In this document: positions 51,206 to 60,188 of the stretch, piece after piece
Numbering within the stretch: the first letter of the stretch is position 1
How the letters are laid out: each line of letters starts with the position of its first letter
Source: Insolitispirillum peregrinum
GTDB taxonomy: Bacteria; Pseudomonadota; Alphaproteobacteria; Rhodospirillales; Rhodospirillaceae
Direction of reading: 5' to 3'
NCBI RefSeq assembly: GCF_900156605.1
Contig: NZ_FTOA01000001.1
Span: 248,001-312,000 of the forward strand
Length of the DNA stretch: 64,000 bases
Program-made: the position numbers and the translations under genes
Notes under the pieces: model-generated
Told to the model about the DNA's origin: nothing
The model's input: only the letters and a program-made list of their open reading frames with translations
Databases searched by the model: none

Positions 51206-51541
51206 CAGGAAACCTCTTCAACGACAAAAAGACGTATCAGGATAGCAGAGCATGGCCCCGCCAGAAGCCCTTTTCTTAACACAGACTTAAACTGTCGTCC
51301 TGTGACGGTTGACGGACCGTCAGCGCAGGAAAGATTTTCTCTTTGTTAGAAAAGCGCGTAAGGGGTGACGAAGTGGTTCCGGCAGGGTACAAGGCTGGCT
51401 AACGGCCTCTGGCTGTGTTGCGTATTAACGGCCTTTGGCCGAGTTGCGTGTTAACGGCCTCTGGCCGTGTGGTACGTTAACGGCCTTTGGCCGTGGTTTG
51501 AACCTGCCCGTGACTGTAAACTCCGTGATTGTGGAGGCACG
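51206..51541. promoter_or_regulatory. Divergent region between PfaA-like operon and GNAT gene
   Basis: This is a 336-bp region with no gene. It should hold the promoter of the synthase-like operon on its left and four tandem 26-bp palindromic repeats on its right. Confidence 0.5.
51400..51503. repeat. Four tandem 26-bp repeats with palindromic core
   Basis: Units begin at 51400, 51426, 51452 and 51478, each starting TAACGGCCTYTGGCCG (first copy TAACGGCCTCTGGCTG) with a variable tail. The core CGGCC-TTT-GGCCG is a 13-bp inverted repeat. They lie 38 bp upstream of the GNAT start, spaced about two and a half helical turns. Confidence 0.9.
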
Positions 51542-52201
51542 ATGACCGCAGAACCCCATCATTTCCTTATCCGGCTGGCAACCGTCGAGGATGCGGATGC
51601 CATCGGTCTGATCCATCGAACCGGGCAGAAACAGGCCGCCGCAGAGTCCCTGCCAGCCGCCGCGCTGGCGGTTTCGGCATCGCAGTATGCCGAAGAATGG
51701 CGGCACTGGCTGCGCTTGCAGGCGATGGGGCAGGCAACCGGTTTTGTGCTGGTGGTTGATACGCGGCAAGGGGTTGGTGGTTTTCTGTGTGCGGTCCCGC
51801 CGCGTCCGGCACAGCGGAATTCCTGGACCATCCAGCATCTTTATGTGTTGCCAGCCTTTCAGGGGCAGGGTATCGGCCAGCGTCTGCAGCAGGCGGCCTT
51901 TGCCCGCATGCGTTCTGCCGGGGCCGAGCGGGTGGAGCTGTTGAGCTTTGCCAACAATCCCTCCCGCCATTTTTACGACCGGTGCGGTTGGCGGGAAATT
52001 GCGGCGGAAACCCTCAGCCTGTACCGGACGGTGCTGCCGATGGTGCGCTATCAGCACGATCTGACCGACTGGGATATCACCCCGGACAAGGAACCGTCTG
52101 GCCCGATGGCCGATGATGAGGGTCTGGAGGAGGATCATGCCCCCTATCCCGATGGGGGAGTGTCGGCGCAGGATGAGGACGAGCGTCGGCACGGGGTATG
52201 A
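51542..52201 (+). CDS. GNAT-family N-acetyltransferase
   Basis: This is a 219-aa acetyltransferase. The acetyl-CoA-binding motif A is LYVLPAFQGQGIGQRLQQAAF, followed by LLSFANNPSRHFYDRCGWRE. An extra 45-residue acidic tail follows the domain. The ATG at 51542 has GGAGG upstream. The substrate is unknown. Four palindromic repeats lie just upstream. It is followed by gor after 163 bp. Confidence 0.9.
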   Translation: MTAEPHHFLIRLATVEDADAIGLIHRTGQKQAAAESLPAAALAVSASQYAEEWRHWLRLQAMGQATGFVLVVDTRQGVGGFLCAVPPRPAQRNSWTIQHLYVLPAFQGQGIGQRLQQAAFARMRSAGAERVELLSFANNPSRHFYDRCGWREIAAETLSLYRTVLPMVRYQHDLTDWDITPDKEPSGPMADDEGLEEDHAPYPDGGVSAQDEDERRHGV

Positions 52202-52364
52202 ATGGGCATCCTGTCCCGTTCCGCGCTTGCGAGTCCCCCGGACTGTCCTTATAGACTCTGTCAGGTTTCACAAGGGTAACGGCACGCTGGATCATCGGCC
52301 CGGTCTCGGGAAGCGTGAGGTCCAAGGTTTCTGTTCACCCGCCAAGGCAAGGACGGAGAGGCCC

Positions 52365-53765
52365 GTGTCCGGTTCGTTTCAGCGCACGACGCGCTATGAC
52401 TATGATCTGATCACCATCGGAGCAGGGTCGGGGGGCGTGCGTGCCTCGCGCCTGGCCGGGGGCTATGGTGCCAAGGTGGCGGTGGTCGAGGAAAAGGCCC
52501 CCGGTGGCACCTGTGTGTTGCGCGGATGCGTGCCGAAAAAGCTGTTGGTCTACGGAGCCCACTTCGCCGAAGAGATGGAAGACGCCCGTGGCTATGGCTG
52601 GACGATTGGCGAGGCATCCTTTGACTGGGGCGCGCTGATTGCGGCCAAAAACACCGAGCTGAAACGGCTCGAAGGCGTCTATGAGCGCATCTTGCGCGGC
52701 AGTGGCGTGGACATCCTGCAAGGGCGGGGCGTGGTGGTCGATCCGCACACCGTGCAGGTGGGCGACAAGACCTATACCGCCGAACGCATCCTGATTGCCG
52801 TGGGGGGCTGGCCGAGCCTGCCGGCGGTGCCGGGGCACGAGCATGTGATCACCTCGAATGAGGCGCTCGACCTGCCAGAGCTGCCCGCCTCGATTGCCAT
52901 CGTTGGCGGCGGCTTTATTGCGCTGGAATTTGCCGGTATTTTCAATGCGCTGGGCAGTGACGTGACGGTGATCATCCGTGGCGATGAAGTGTTGCGCGGC
53001 TTTGATCAGGATGTGCGCTCGCATCTGGCCCATGAAATGGAGCGCAAGGGGATCCGCATCCGGCGCGAAACCCGCGTCCAGTCGATCGAACCGACCGCTG
53101 ATGGCCAGTATTCCGTTCTGCTGTCCACTGATGAGGAACTGGTGGTGGCCAAGGTGATGTATGCCACCGGCCGGGCACCAAATACGCGCGGGCTGGGGCT
53201 GGAGGCTGCCGGGGTCGAGCTGGACCCGAAAAGCGGGGCGATCAAGGTCGATGAATGGTCCCGCACGTCGGTACCCAGCATCTGGGCGGTGGGCGATGTG
53301 ACCGACCGGGTGAACCTGACGCCGGTGGCCTTGAATGAAGGTCGCTGCTTTGCCGAAACTGAATTCAACAACAACCCGCTGACCATGACCCATGCCAATG
53401 TTCCGGCAGCGGTGTTTACCCAGCCGCCGGTCGGGACCGTGGGTCTGACCGAGGAACAGGCACGGGCGCGGGGTCCGGTTGACATTTATCTCAGCCGCTT
53501 CCGACCGATGAAATACACCCTGTCAGGCCGGGAAGAAAAGACGCTGATGAAGCTGATCGTTGACCGGGAAACTCAGGTGGTACTGGGGGCGCACATGGTC
53601 GGCGTTGATGCCCCGGAAATCCTGCAAGGCTTTGGGGTGGCGGTGCGGGCCGGGCTGACCAAGCAGCAGTTCGATGCCTGCGTCGGCATCCATCCGACCG
53701 CCGCCGAAGAGTTCGTGACCATGCGCGACAAGCTGCCGGACCCGTCGCCGGAGTGCAGCGAGTAA
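52365..53765 (+). CDS. gor: Glutathione-disulfide reductase
   Basis: This is a 466-aa FAD/NADPH disulfide reductase. It has FAD-binding ITIGAGSGGVRASRLA, redox-active cysteines C50 and C55 in GGTCVLRGCVPKK, an NADPH domain IVGGGFIALEFAGIF, and the C-terminal dimer-interface His-Glu pair in VGIHPTAAEEFVTM. The start is GTG at 52365 (VSGSFQRTTRYDYD), preceded by GGAGAGG; upstream in-frame ATGs give a non-family extension. It keeps the thiol pool reduced. A gamma-glutamyltransferase gene lies 3.4 kb away. Confidence 0.96.
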   Translation: MSGSFQRTTRYDYDLITIGAGSGGVRASRLAGGYGAKVAVVEEKAPGGTCVLRGCVPKKLLVYGAHFAEEMEDARGYGWTIGEASFDWGALIAAKNTELKRLEGVYERILRGSGVDILQGRGVVVDPHTVQVGDKTYTAERILIAVGGWPSLPAVPGHEHVITSNEALDLPELPASIAIVGGGFIALEFAGIFNALGSDVTVIIRGDEVLRGFDQDVRSHLAHEMERKGIRIRRETRVQSIEPTADGQYSVLLSTDEELVVAKVMYATGRAPNTRGLGLEAAGVELDPKSGAIKVDEWSRTSVPSIWAVGDVTDRVNLTPVALNEGRCFAETEFNNNPLTMTHANVPAAVFTQPPVGTVGLTEEQARARGPVDIYLSRFRPMKYTLSGREEKTLMKLIVDRETQVVLGAHMVGVDAPEILQGFGVAVRAGLTKQQFDACVGIHPTAAEEFVTMRDKLPDPSPECSE

Positions 53766-53767
53766 TC

Positions 53768-53833
53768 CGCACTGAGGCCCCAGACGCCATTTTTAAAATG
53801 GGGTCAGGGGCCTCAAGACCCCGGACCCCGGGT
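53768..53833. repeat. Family A-like repeat, copy 4 (diverged)
   Basis: It has CTGAGGCCCC, an ATTTTTAAAAT centre and GGGGCCTCAAGACCCC, matching the family A layout. It overlaps the last five codons and stop of the minus-strand kinase gene (ends at 53813), so it lies between two convergent genes and partly within one. Confidence 0.65.
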
Positions 53834-56800
53834 GTTCGATACGGCTTTGGGGGACGCAGACGCCTCAATGATCCGCGACAACGGAAAATCCAGACTGGCG
53901 GTGGTGCCCTGACCGGGAACCGAGGTCAGGTGGAACTGTCCCTGATGCATTTCGACCATCGCCGCCACCAGCGGCAAGCCCAGTCCGGTACCGTCAAACC
54001 GCCGTCCCAGTCCGCTATCGACCTGCACAAACGGTTGCAGGACGGCTTTGCACTGCTCGCGGGTCATGCCGATGCCGGTGTCCCGCACCTGAATGCGCAG
54101 GCTGTAGTCGGTTATTTCCGCCGAAATGGTGATGGTGCCGCCGTCGGGGGTGAATTTCGAGGCGTTGGACAGCAGGTTGAGGGTCATTTGCTTGACCCGG
54201 CGGCTGTCGGCCCAGATCAGTGGCAAGGGCTGCGGGATGTCACAGATCAGCCGCTGCTGCGCCTGATAGGCGCGCGGCTGGATCAGTTTCAGGCTGCTGG
54301 CGATGGCGGCGGCAATGTCGGTTTCTTCTTCGTGCAGGGTCATCTGGCGCGCCTCGACACGGGCAATGTCGAGAATATCGTTGATGACATCCAGCAGATG
54401 CCGCCCGGAATGCATGATGTCACCGACATATTCCAGATAACGGTCATTCCCCAGCGGGCCCAGCAGCTCGCTTTTCATGATTTCGGAAAAGCCGAGAATT
54501 GCATTCAGCGGCGTGCGCAGTTCGTGGCTCATGTTGGCCAGAAATTCGCTTTTTGACCGGTTGGCGAGTTCGGCCTCTTCCTTGGCTGCCAGAAGAGAGG
54601 CTTCGGTTTGCTTTTGCTCGGTGATGTCGCGCAGGACGCCGGTATAGATGGTGCGCTCGCCCAGCGGGGCGGCGCTGACCGCCAGCGACAGCGGGAACAC
54701 GCAGCCATCCCGCCGTAATCCCAGCCCTTCCCGCCGCTGGGCGCTGGTCCCGGCGGGCAGGGTCCGCAGCGGATTGTCGGGCTGGCTGCGTTCGGAGGGA
54801 GGAATGAGCACGGCGGCGTTCTTGCCCTGCACTTCCTGTTGCCGATAACCGAAAATCTGCTCGGCCGCCGGGTTGAAGTTTTCAATCAGGCCGTGCTCGT
54901 CAAGGGTGACGATGCCATCGGCAACCGTATCGAGCATGGTGCGCAGATAGGTTTCGCTGCGGCGAATGGTCTCCTCTGCCCGTTTGCGGTCGTCCAGCTC
55001 GCGCGAGAGCTGCTGGTTGAGCAGCGCCAGTTCACGGGTTGATGCCTGCACGGCCTGCGCCAGTTCGTCGCGGTGGGCGGCCAGCGCCCGTTCGGCCTGT
55101 TTGCGCTCGCTGATGTCGGCGGCCCAGACATAGGTCACCGGCTCGTGGCCGAAAGAGCCATGCTCAAAGTTCAGCAGGCACCACAGGCTGCTGCCATCCG
55201 ACCGACAGATTTCCGCTTCGACCCCGCGCAGGGTTTCCCCCTGGTGCAGGGTGCGCAGCAGCCAGCGCCCTTGCGTCCGGTTGCGCAACAGCCGGTGCAG
55301 GCGGGGAACCTGCTGATGGGGATCAACGCCGATCATCGCCAGCAGGGCCGGGTTGGCATAGCGGACATCGCCTTCGCCGGTGATGGCGGCCATGCCCAGC
55401 GGGCTGGCTTCGAGGATGGCATGCAGGCGTTGCTGGCTGGTGCGCAGGCCACGTTCGGCGGCCTTGCGGGCAGTGATGTCAAACAGCCAGGTCAGACGGG
55501 CCGGGGCGCCATCAAAATCGACCGGCATGATCGAAATCAGGCAGGTCCGCAGAACCCCCAGCGCGCTGCGCAGGTCCACTTCGTCATTGACCACCGTGCC
55601 GCCGGAATGAATGACCCGGGCCAGCCGGTGCAGCTCTGCCGGATCGGCGTAAAACGACCGCCCGTCGCTGCCGATCAACAGGGCACGCGGCAGGCTGACC
55701 AGCGCGGCGGCTTTGGGGTTGGCGTAAACGATGCTCCCGCCGGGACGGCTGATCACCACCGCTGCCGGGCTGTCGTCCAGGATGCTGCGCAGGCGGCGTT
55801 CGCTGGTCTTGAGCTGGGTCTCGTCGGCCTTGCGGCTGCTGACGTCATAGCTCCAGGCCATCAGGGCCTGCTGGCCGCCAAGATCGACCGTGCGCCACCA
55901 TTCCTGCACCCAGCGGTCACCGCCATCCAGACGGTACAGCCGGTGTTCATAACCCTCGATGCGTCCCAATCGCAAGGTGCGGTCGAGCATGTCGCGGTAG
56001 GACACCGGGTCTTCGAACAGGCTTTCGACCCGGATGTTGCTGGCCTTGGGGCTGCCGATCAGCAGCAGATAGGCTTCGTTGGCGGCGATGATGTCGCCGC
56101 TGGCATAAAACAGGGCGGCGGGAACCGGGGCGGAATCGAGCAGGTCCTGAACCTGACTGCGCAACAGCCGCAAGGGCGGGTAGGGGGCAGGAAGCTCGTT
56201 GGCCAGCGGCCCGAAGGCCCCGAGGCGCTGATTGCAAATGGCCAGCATCAGCGGTGTGAGGATGCTGAGGGTGGCAATGGTCTGGCCGCAGGTGGCAAGG
56301 AAGCTCATGCCCTGCGCCGGGCCGAGAAAAATCCACTGTGCGGTGGTCAGGACAAACGCCAGCCCGACCAGCCCGAGCGCAACCCGTTGCAGCAGCAGGG
56401 CTGCGGGAATGCGGTAAAACAGCCACAGCGACAGGATCCGCCCGGCACTGAGCGCCAGGGCCATCATGGTCAGGGTCAGCAGGAGTGCCGACGGCAAGGA
56501 CAAAGGCAGAACCACGCCGTTGAGCAGAATGATCCCCGTCAGGGCCCCCACGGCACCATACCCGTGCCAGCAGACGACGGCTGCCAGCGCGCAGGACAGG
56601 CTTGCCGCCAGATACAGGGACGGCGTAAAACCTTCGTGCGCCTGCAGTAAGGCAACGACCGACGGCAGCGCCACGCAGCAGGCGCTGAGCAGGGCTGTAC
56701 AGACGGCTTTGAATGACGGTGGCCACAACAGGAATGGAACGCTGGAGGGGCCTTGCCATGGAGACGGTGGCGAGGGCGAAGGGGGAGCTGGTCTGGGCAC

Positions 56801-56842
56801 GGATGGCACTCTATCTGTAAACAGGCGAACTGAACTCTGCAC
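53813..56842 (-). CDS. Membrane multi-PAS histidine kinase
   Basis: This is a protein of up to 1009 aa. About 45-235 holds seven or eight membrane helices in a MASE-like sensor I do not recognise (VALPSVVALLQAHEGFTPSLYLAASL...). About five PAS domains follow (for example APVPAALFYASGDIIAANEAYLLLIG and GIVTLDEHGLIENFNPAAEQIFGY), a coiled coil, then H773 in NMSHELRTPLNAILGFSEIM and an HATPase (NLLSNASKFTPDGG, DTGIGM, GTGLGLPLVAAMVE). The H-box is the classical type, unlike the two kinases at 31-36 kb. The start is a GTG with a poor ribosome site; a later start within the first 45 codons is possible. No receiver gene is adjacent. Confidence 0.87.
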   Translation of the reverse strand: MQSSVRLFTDRVPSVPRPAPPSPSPPSPWQGPSSVPFLLWPPSFKAVCTALLSACCVALPSVVALLQAHEGFTPSLYLAASLSCALAAVVCWHGYGAVGALTGIILLNGVVLPLSLPSALLLTLTMMALALSAGRILSLWLFYRIPAALLLQRVALGLVGLAFVLTTAQWIFLGPAQGMSFLATCGQTIATLSILTPLMLAICNQRLGAFGPLANELPAPYPPLRLLRSQVQDLLDSAPVPAALFYASGDIIAANEAYLLLIGSPKASNIRVESLFEDPVSYRDMLDRTLRLGRIEGYEHRLYRLDGGDRWVQEWWRTVDLGGQQALMAWSYDVSSRKADETQLKTSERRLRSILDDSPAAVVISRPGGSIVYANPKAAALVSLPRALLIGSDGRSFYADPAELHRLARVIHSGGTVVNDEVDLRSALGVLRTCLISIMPVDFDGAPARLTWLFDITARKAAERGLRTSQQRLHAILEASPLGMAAITGEGDVRYANPALLAMIGVDPHQQVPRLHRLLRNRTQGRWLLRTLHQGETLRGVEAEICRSDGSSLWCLLNFEHGSFGHEPVTYVWAADISERKQAERALAAHRDELAQAVQASTRELALLNQQLSRELDDRKRAEETIRRSETYLRTMLDTVADGIVTLDEHGLIENFNPAAEQIFGYRQQEVQGKNAAVLIPPSERSQPDNPLRTLPAGTSAQRREGLGLRRDGCVFPLSLAVSAAPLGERTIYTGVLRDITEQKQTEASLLAAKEEAELANRSKSEFLANMSHELRTPLNAILGFSEIMKSELLGPLGNDRYLEYVGDIMHSGRHLLDVINDILDIARVEARQMTLHEEETDIAAAIASSLKLIQPRAYQAQQRLICDIPQPLPLIWADSRRVKQMTLNLLSNASKFTPDGGTITISAEITDYSLRIQVRDTGIGMTREQCKAVLQPFVQVDSGLGRRFDGTGLGLPLVAAMVEMHQGQFHLTSVPGQGTTASLDFPLSRIIEASASPKAVSNTRGPGS

Positions 56843-57194
56843 GGGGCGGTGCAGCGCAAGCGGACTGGCTCATCCCGAGAGGGGGCGGCAGGCAGAACAG
56901 TCGCTAAATTGTATTTACGCGAATAAAGACCATGGTAGCTGCCTGTTGAGGAGTATAGACAGACTTTCGCCAGAAGGGAAACAGAGGCAAAAGGCTTATA
57001 TCTCTTGCCAGCACGCTGGGGGGAAACGTGTTGATGTTTTTCTTATAAACGCAGAAGTGGTCGAAACAGCAGAATTTTCGCCAGCGACAACCCTGCTGGC
57101 CTGAGGACAGGAACATCGAAGTCTTGACGCTGCCTGGTTCACGACAGGCCGGACAGTGGCAAGTCGATCGGGACGAACGCGCAAAGGATTGACG
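56843..57194. promoter_or_regulatory. Divergent intergenic region
   Basis: This 352-bp gap lies between the kinase and the gamma-glutamyltransferase genes. I see no gene or clear repeat in it; it must hold two divergent promoters. Confidence 0.5.
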
Positions 57195-58781
57195 ATGGTC
57201 AGTGGAAAGGCGAACGGAGCGGTTGCCGCCGGGCATACCCTTACGGCTGAGGCCGCTCGCGGCATTCTGGAAGATGGCGGTAACGCCTTTGATGCCGTGC
57301 TGGGGGCGGCTCTGGCGGCGTGTCTGTGCGAGCCGGTCTTTGCCTCTTTGGGCGGTGGAGGGTATTTGTTGGCGCGCCCGGCCCATGCCAAGCCGTGGTT
57401 CTATGATTTTTTTGCTCACACCCCCCGTCAGCGCCTGCCCGATGACAAACAGGACTGGCACCAGTTGCAGGCCGCCGGAATGCCGCCGATGTGGGGTGGT
57501 CTGGGCACTATCGCCACGCCGGGGATGGTGGCAGGGGTGTTTGCCATTCATCAGGATCTGGGGCGGATGCCGGTGCGTGATGTGGCGGCGCGGGCGCTGG
57601 CATGGGCGGCTGAAGGCGTCGAGGTGGATGCCTTTCAGGCGCGGATGCTGGCGATGGTAGCGCCGTCGCTGGCCCTGTCAGAGGACAGTGCCGCGATGTT
57701 TACCGTGCAGGAGCCTGCGACCACCGCCGCCGACGGTGCCCCGGTGGTCGGAGAGCGTCGCCCGTTGGGGGAGGGGGAGCGGATCAGGAGCTGGCATTTC
57801 GCCGACGCCCTTGAGGCCTTGGTGCTGGAAGGCCCGGACCTGTTTTACAAGGGCGAAATCGGTGGTCGGTTGATTGCGGATTGCCAGCGCGATGGCGGCC
57901 ATCTGCGGCGGGAAGACCTGTTGCGCTATCAGGTCGAAAGCCGGGCACCGCTGGAGTGCAGCTATGCCGGGCAGCAGGTCTGGATCAGTCCGCCGCCGTC
58001 GCTGGGAGGCTTGCAACTGGCGTTTTCGCTCGCCCTGCTCGATGGCAGCCAGAGGCGCTCGCCCGGTTGGGGCAGCCCGCATCACTGGGGGACACTGGCC
58101 GAGGCCTTTGCCCTGACCTCGGAGGCGGCACTGGAGGAGCCGTCTCCCTTTGCCGATCAGTACGACCGGTCCTTGCTGGCCGAACCGACGGTGGCCCTGT
58201 ACCGCCAGCGCCTGCAAAACCGTCCGACCGCCCGCCGTGGCACCACCCATATTTCGGTTATCGACGGGGCAGGCAACGTGGCAGCCATGACGTTGTCCAA
58301 CGGCGAAGGCTCGGGCTATGTCATTCCCCGCACCGGCATCATGATGAACAACATGCTGGGGGTGATGGACCTGATGCCTGATGGCGTCGGGCAATGGCAG
58401 CGCAACAGCCGGATGGCAACCCTGTTTGCGCCAACCCTGATCCGGCACCGCGACGGGCGCGAGATGGCGCTGGGGGCAGGAGGATCGTCACGGATCAGAA
58501 CGGCGCTGGCGCAGGTTCTGTGCAATCTGCTCGACTATGACCTGCCGCTGGAGGAGGCGATCACCCGGCCTCGCCTGCATGTCGAAGGCAGTGGAGACGA
58601 CGCCCGCTTTGGCTGCGAGCGGGATATGCCCGATGACCTGCGCGACCGCTGGCGCACGCCCTGTGTGTGGGATGATCTGCACATGTATTTCGGCGGCGTT
58701 CATGCCGTCGAGCGCAACGGGCGTGGGGTGCTTACCGCCGTTGGCGATCCGCGCCGGAATGGAGCCGAAGCCTTGGTGTAA
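57195..58781 (+). CDS. ggt: Gamma-glutamyltransferase
   Basis: This is a 528-aa Ntn hydrolase that cleaves the gamma-glutamyl bond of glutathione and related peptides. The autoprocessing site and nucleophile are in RRGTTHISVIDGAG, with T350 as the new N-terminus of the small subunit. SNGEGSGYVIP and LGAGGSSRIRTALAQVL are typical substrate-binding motifs. It lacks an obvious signal peptide: the N-terminus MVSGKANGAVAAGH goes straight into the domain, so it may be cytoplasmic, as some relatives are. The ATG at 57195 has AAAGGA upstream. Confidence 0.92.
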   Translation: MVSGKANGAVAAGHTLTAEAARGILEDGGNAFDAVLGAALAACLCEPVFASLGGGGYLLARPAHAKPWFYDFFAHTPRQRLPDDKQDWHQLQAAGMPPMWGGLGTIATPGMVAGVFAIHQDLGRMPVRDVAARALAWAAEGVEVDAFQARMLAMVAPSLALSEDSAAMFTVQEPATTAADGAPVVGERRPLGEGERIRSWHFADALEALVLEGPDLFYKGEIGGRLIADCQRDGGHLRREDLLRYQVESRAPLECSYAGQQVWISPPPSLGGLQLAFSLALLDGSQRRSPGWGSPHHWGTLAEAFALTSEAALEEPSPFADQYDRSLLAEPTVALYRQRLQNRPTARRGTTHISVIDGAGNVAAMTLSNGEGSGYVIPRTGIMMNNMLGVMDLMPDGVGQWQRNSRMATLFAPTLIRHRDGREMALGAGGSSRIRTALAQVLCNLLDYDLPLEEAITRPRLHVEGSGDDARFGCERDMPDDLRDRWRTPCVWDDLHMYFGGVHAVERNGRGVLTAVGDPRRNGAEALV

Positions 58782-58788
58782 AGCGGGG

Positions 58789-58810
58789 GAGGGGCCACGC
58801 ATGGCCCCTC
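58789..58810 (+). terminator. Hairpin downstream of ggt
   Basis: GAGGGGCCA (58789-58797) and TGGCCCCTC (58802-58810) form a 9-bp stem with a CGCA loop, 7 bp after the ggt stop. No T-run follows, so it may stop transcription poorly or only stabilise the 3' end. Confidence 0.6.
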
Positions 58811-58825
58811 TAGAGCAAATCCCGA

Positions 58826-58914
58826 GCAGATGGACACATCTGCGACGACGTATTTGCTTATATAACAATCCATTAGAGCATTTATCGTGATCCTTGGAGA
58901 CCGAGAAATGCTCT
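58826..58914. repeat. Family C palindromic element, copy 2
   Basis: GCAGATG-GACA-CATCTGC (58826-58843) is a perfect hairpin. AGAGCATTT (58875-58883) pairs with AAATGCTCT (58906-58914). The same AGAGCATTT boundary motif opens the element at 33397. It lies between the convergent ggt and pfkA genes. Confidence 0.65.
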
Positions 58915-58924
58915 AACGGCAGGA

Positions 58925-60049
58925 TTAGATAGTAGCCGCAGGGTCTTCGATCGGACAGATTTCCTCGCCGACGTAAATCCCCAGCCCGCGGGCGGTGCCG
59001 ACCATCGTGCCACAGGGGTCCAGCGAGCGGGGACCAATGCACACCTTTTCCAGTGGCACCGCCACCACGCTGCGGCCTTGCCAGCCGACCATGGTGCCGA
59101 ACTGTTTTTGTGCCACCAGATCAACCGCTTTCACCCCAAAGGCCGAAGCCAGCAGGCGGTCGCGGGTTGACGGAATGCCGCCACGCTGGACGTGCCCCAG
59201 AATGGTGACGCGGGTTTCCGCACCGGTCATCTGGGCGATCTTTTCGGTCAGGTAGTTGCCGATGCCGCCATAGCGTTGCTGGCCACCGCTGTAGCTGATC
59301 ATGAACGGCTCGCCGCTTTCGGTCTTGACGCCTTCGGCCACCACCACCAGCGCATGGCTGCGGCCCTGCGCCAGCACGGTGCGGATTTTGCGGGCCACGC
59401 CGTCCAGCGAATAGGGCACTTCGGGGACCAGAATCACGTCGGCACCACCGGCGATACCCGAATTGATCGCAATGTGTCCGGCGTCGCGGCCCATCACTTC
59501 CAGGATCATCACCCGGTGATGGCTGGCGGCAGTCGGTTGCAGGCGGTCGAGGGCTTCGGTGACCACATTGATCGATGTGGCAAAGCCGACGGCATAGTCG
59601 GTGCCGTGAACGTCATTGTCGATGGTCTTGGGGACGCCGACCATGCCGATACCGGCGCGTTCGCACAGGCGGGACAAAATCCGCATCGAGCCGTCGCCGC
59701 CGATCACCACCAGCGCATCAAGGCCCAGCATCCGGCAGCCTTCGGCGAATTCTTCCGAACGGTCCTTGATGGTGCCATCGGGCATCGGGAAGTTGAACGG
59801 GTCGCCCTTGTTGGTGGTACCAAGGAAGGTGCCGCCTTCGCGCAGATAATTGCCGCCAAAGGTTCCCATGGTCAGTTCACGGAACTGCAATGGCCGCTGG
59901 ATCAGGCCCATCGAGCCATCCATGATCCCATAGACTTTCCAGCCGTAGGTCTGAATGGCGCTGTAGGTGACGGCCCGGATGACCGCGTTCAGGCCAGCGC
60001 AATCGCCGCCGCTGGTCAGGACGCCGATGGTGCGGATACCGCTGTTCAT
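58925..60049 (-). CDS. pfkA: 6-phosphofructokinase (G/K-type active site)
   Basis: This is a 374-aa phosphofructokinase with GVLTSGGDCAGLNAVIRA, GGDGSMR (117-123), PKTIDNDVHGTD (140-151), EVMGRDAGHIA and LGHVQRGG. G120 matches the Gly found in ATP-using enzymes (PPi enzymes have Asp there), but K141 matches the Lys of PPi enzymes (ATP enzymes have Gly). This G/K mix marks a separate subgroup, usually ATP-dependent and non-allosteric. ATP use is therefore likely but not certain. It is a single gene with a family C element downstream. Confidence 0.93.
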   Translation of the reverse strand: MNSGIRTIGVLTSGGDCAGLNAVIRAVTYSAIQTYGWKVYGIMDGSMGLIQRPLQFRELTMGTFGGNYLREGGTFLGTTNKGDPFNFPMPDGTIKDRSEEFAEGCRMLGLDALVVIGGDGSMRILSRLCERAGIGMVGVPKTIDNDVHGTDYAVGFATSINVVTEALDRLQPTAASHHRVMILEVMGRDAGHIAINSGIAGGADVILVPEVPYSLDGVARKIRTVLAQGRSHALVVVAEGVKTESGEPFMISYSGGQQRYGGIGNYLTEKIAQMTGAETRVTILGHVQRGGIPSTRDRLLASAFGVKAVDLVAQKQFGTMVGWQGRSVVAVPLEKVCIGPRSLDPCGTMVGTARGLGIYVGEEICPIEDPAATI

Positions 60050-60188
60050 GTCTTTGCTACCCCTGCTGTTTTTGCCGTGTCACGATTTTCACACGGAGCC
60101 CGTCATCCAGCCATACCGTTTTCGCTCCGCATCTGCTAGTGTCAAATCAATGACTCTGTCCTGCCCTTTTCCATGTGGTGCCTGCCCC

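Noticed and set aside
51400-51503. CRISPR array
   Set aside because: The units abut at 26 bp with no unique spacers and no cas genes nearby.
60150-60188. Extended N-terminus of the DUF465 protein with two Cys
   Set aside because: It has no ribosome site and would exceed the normal family length.
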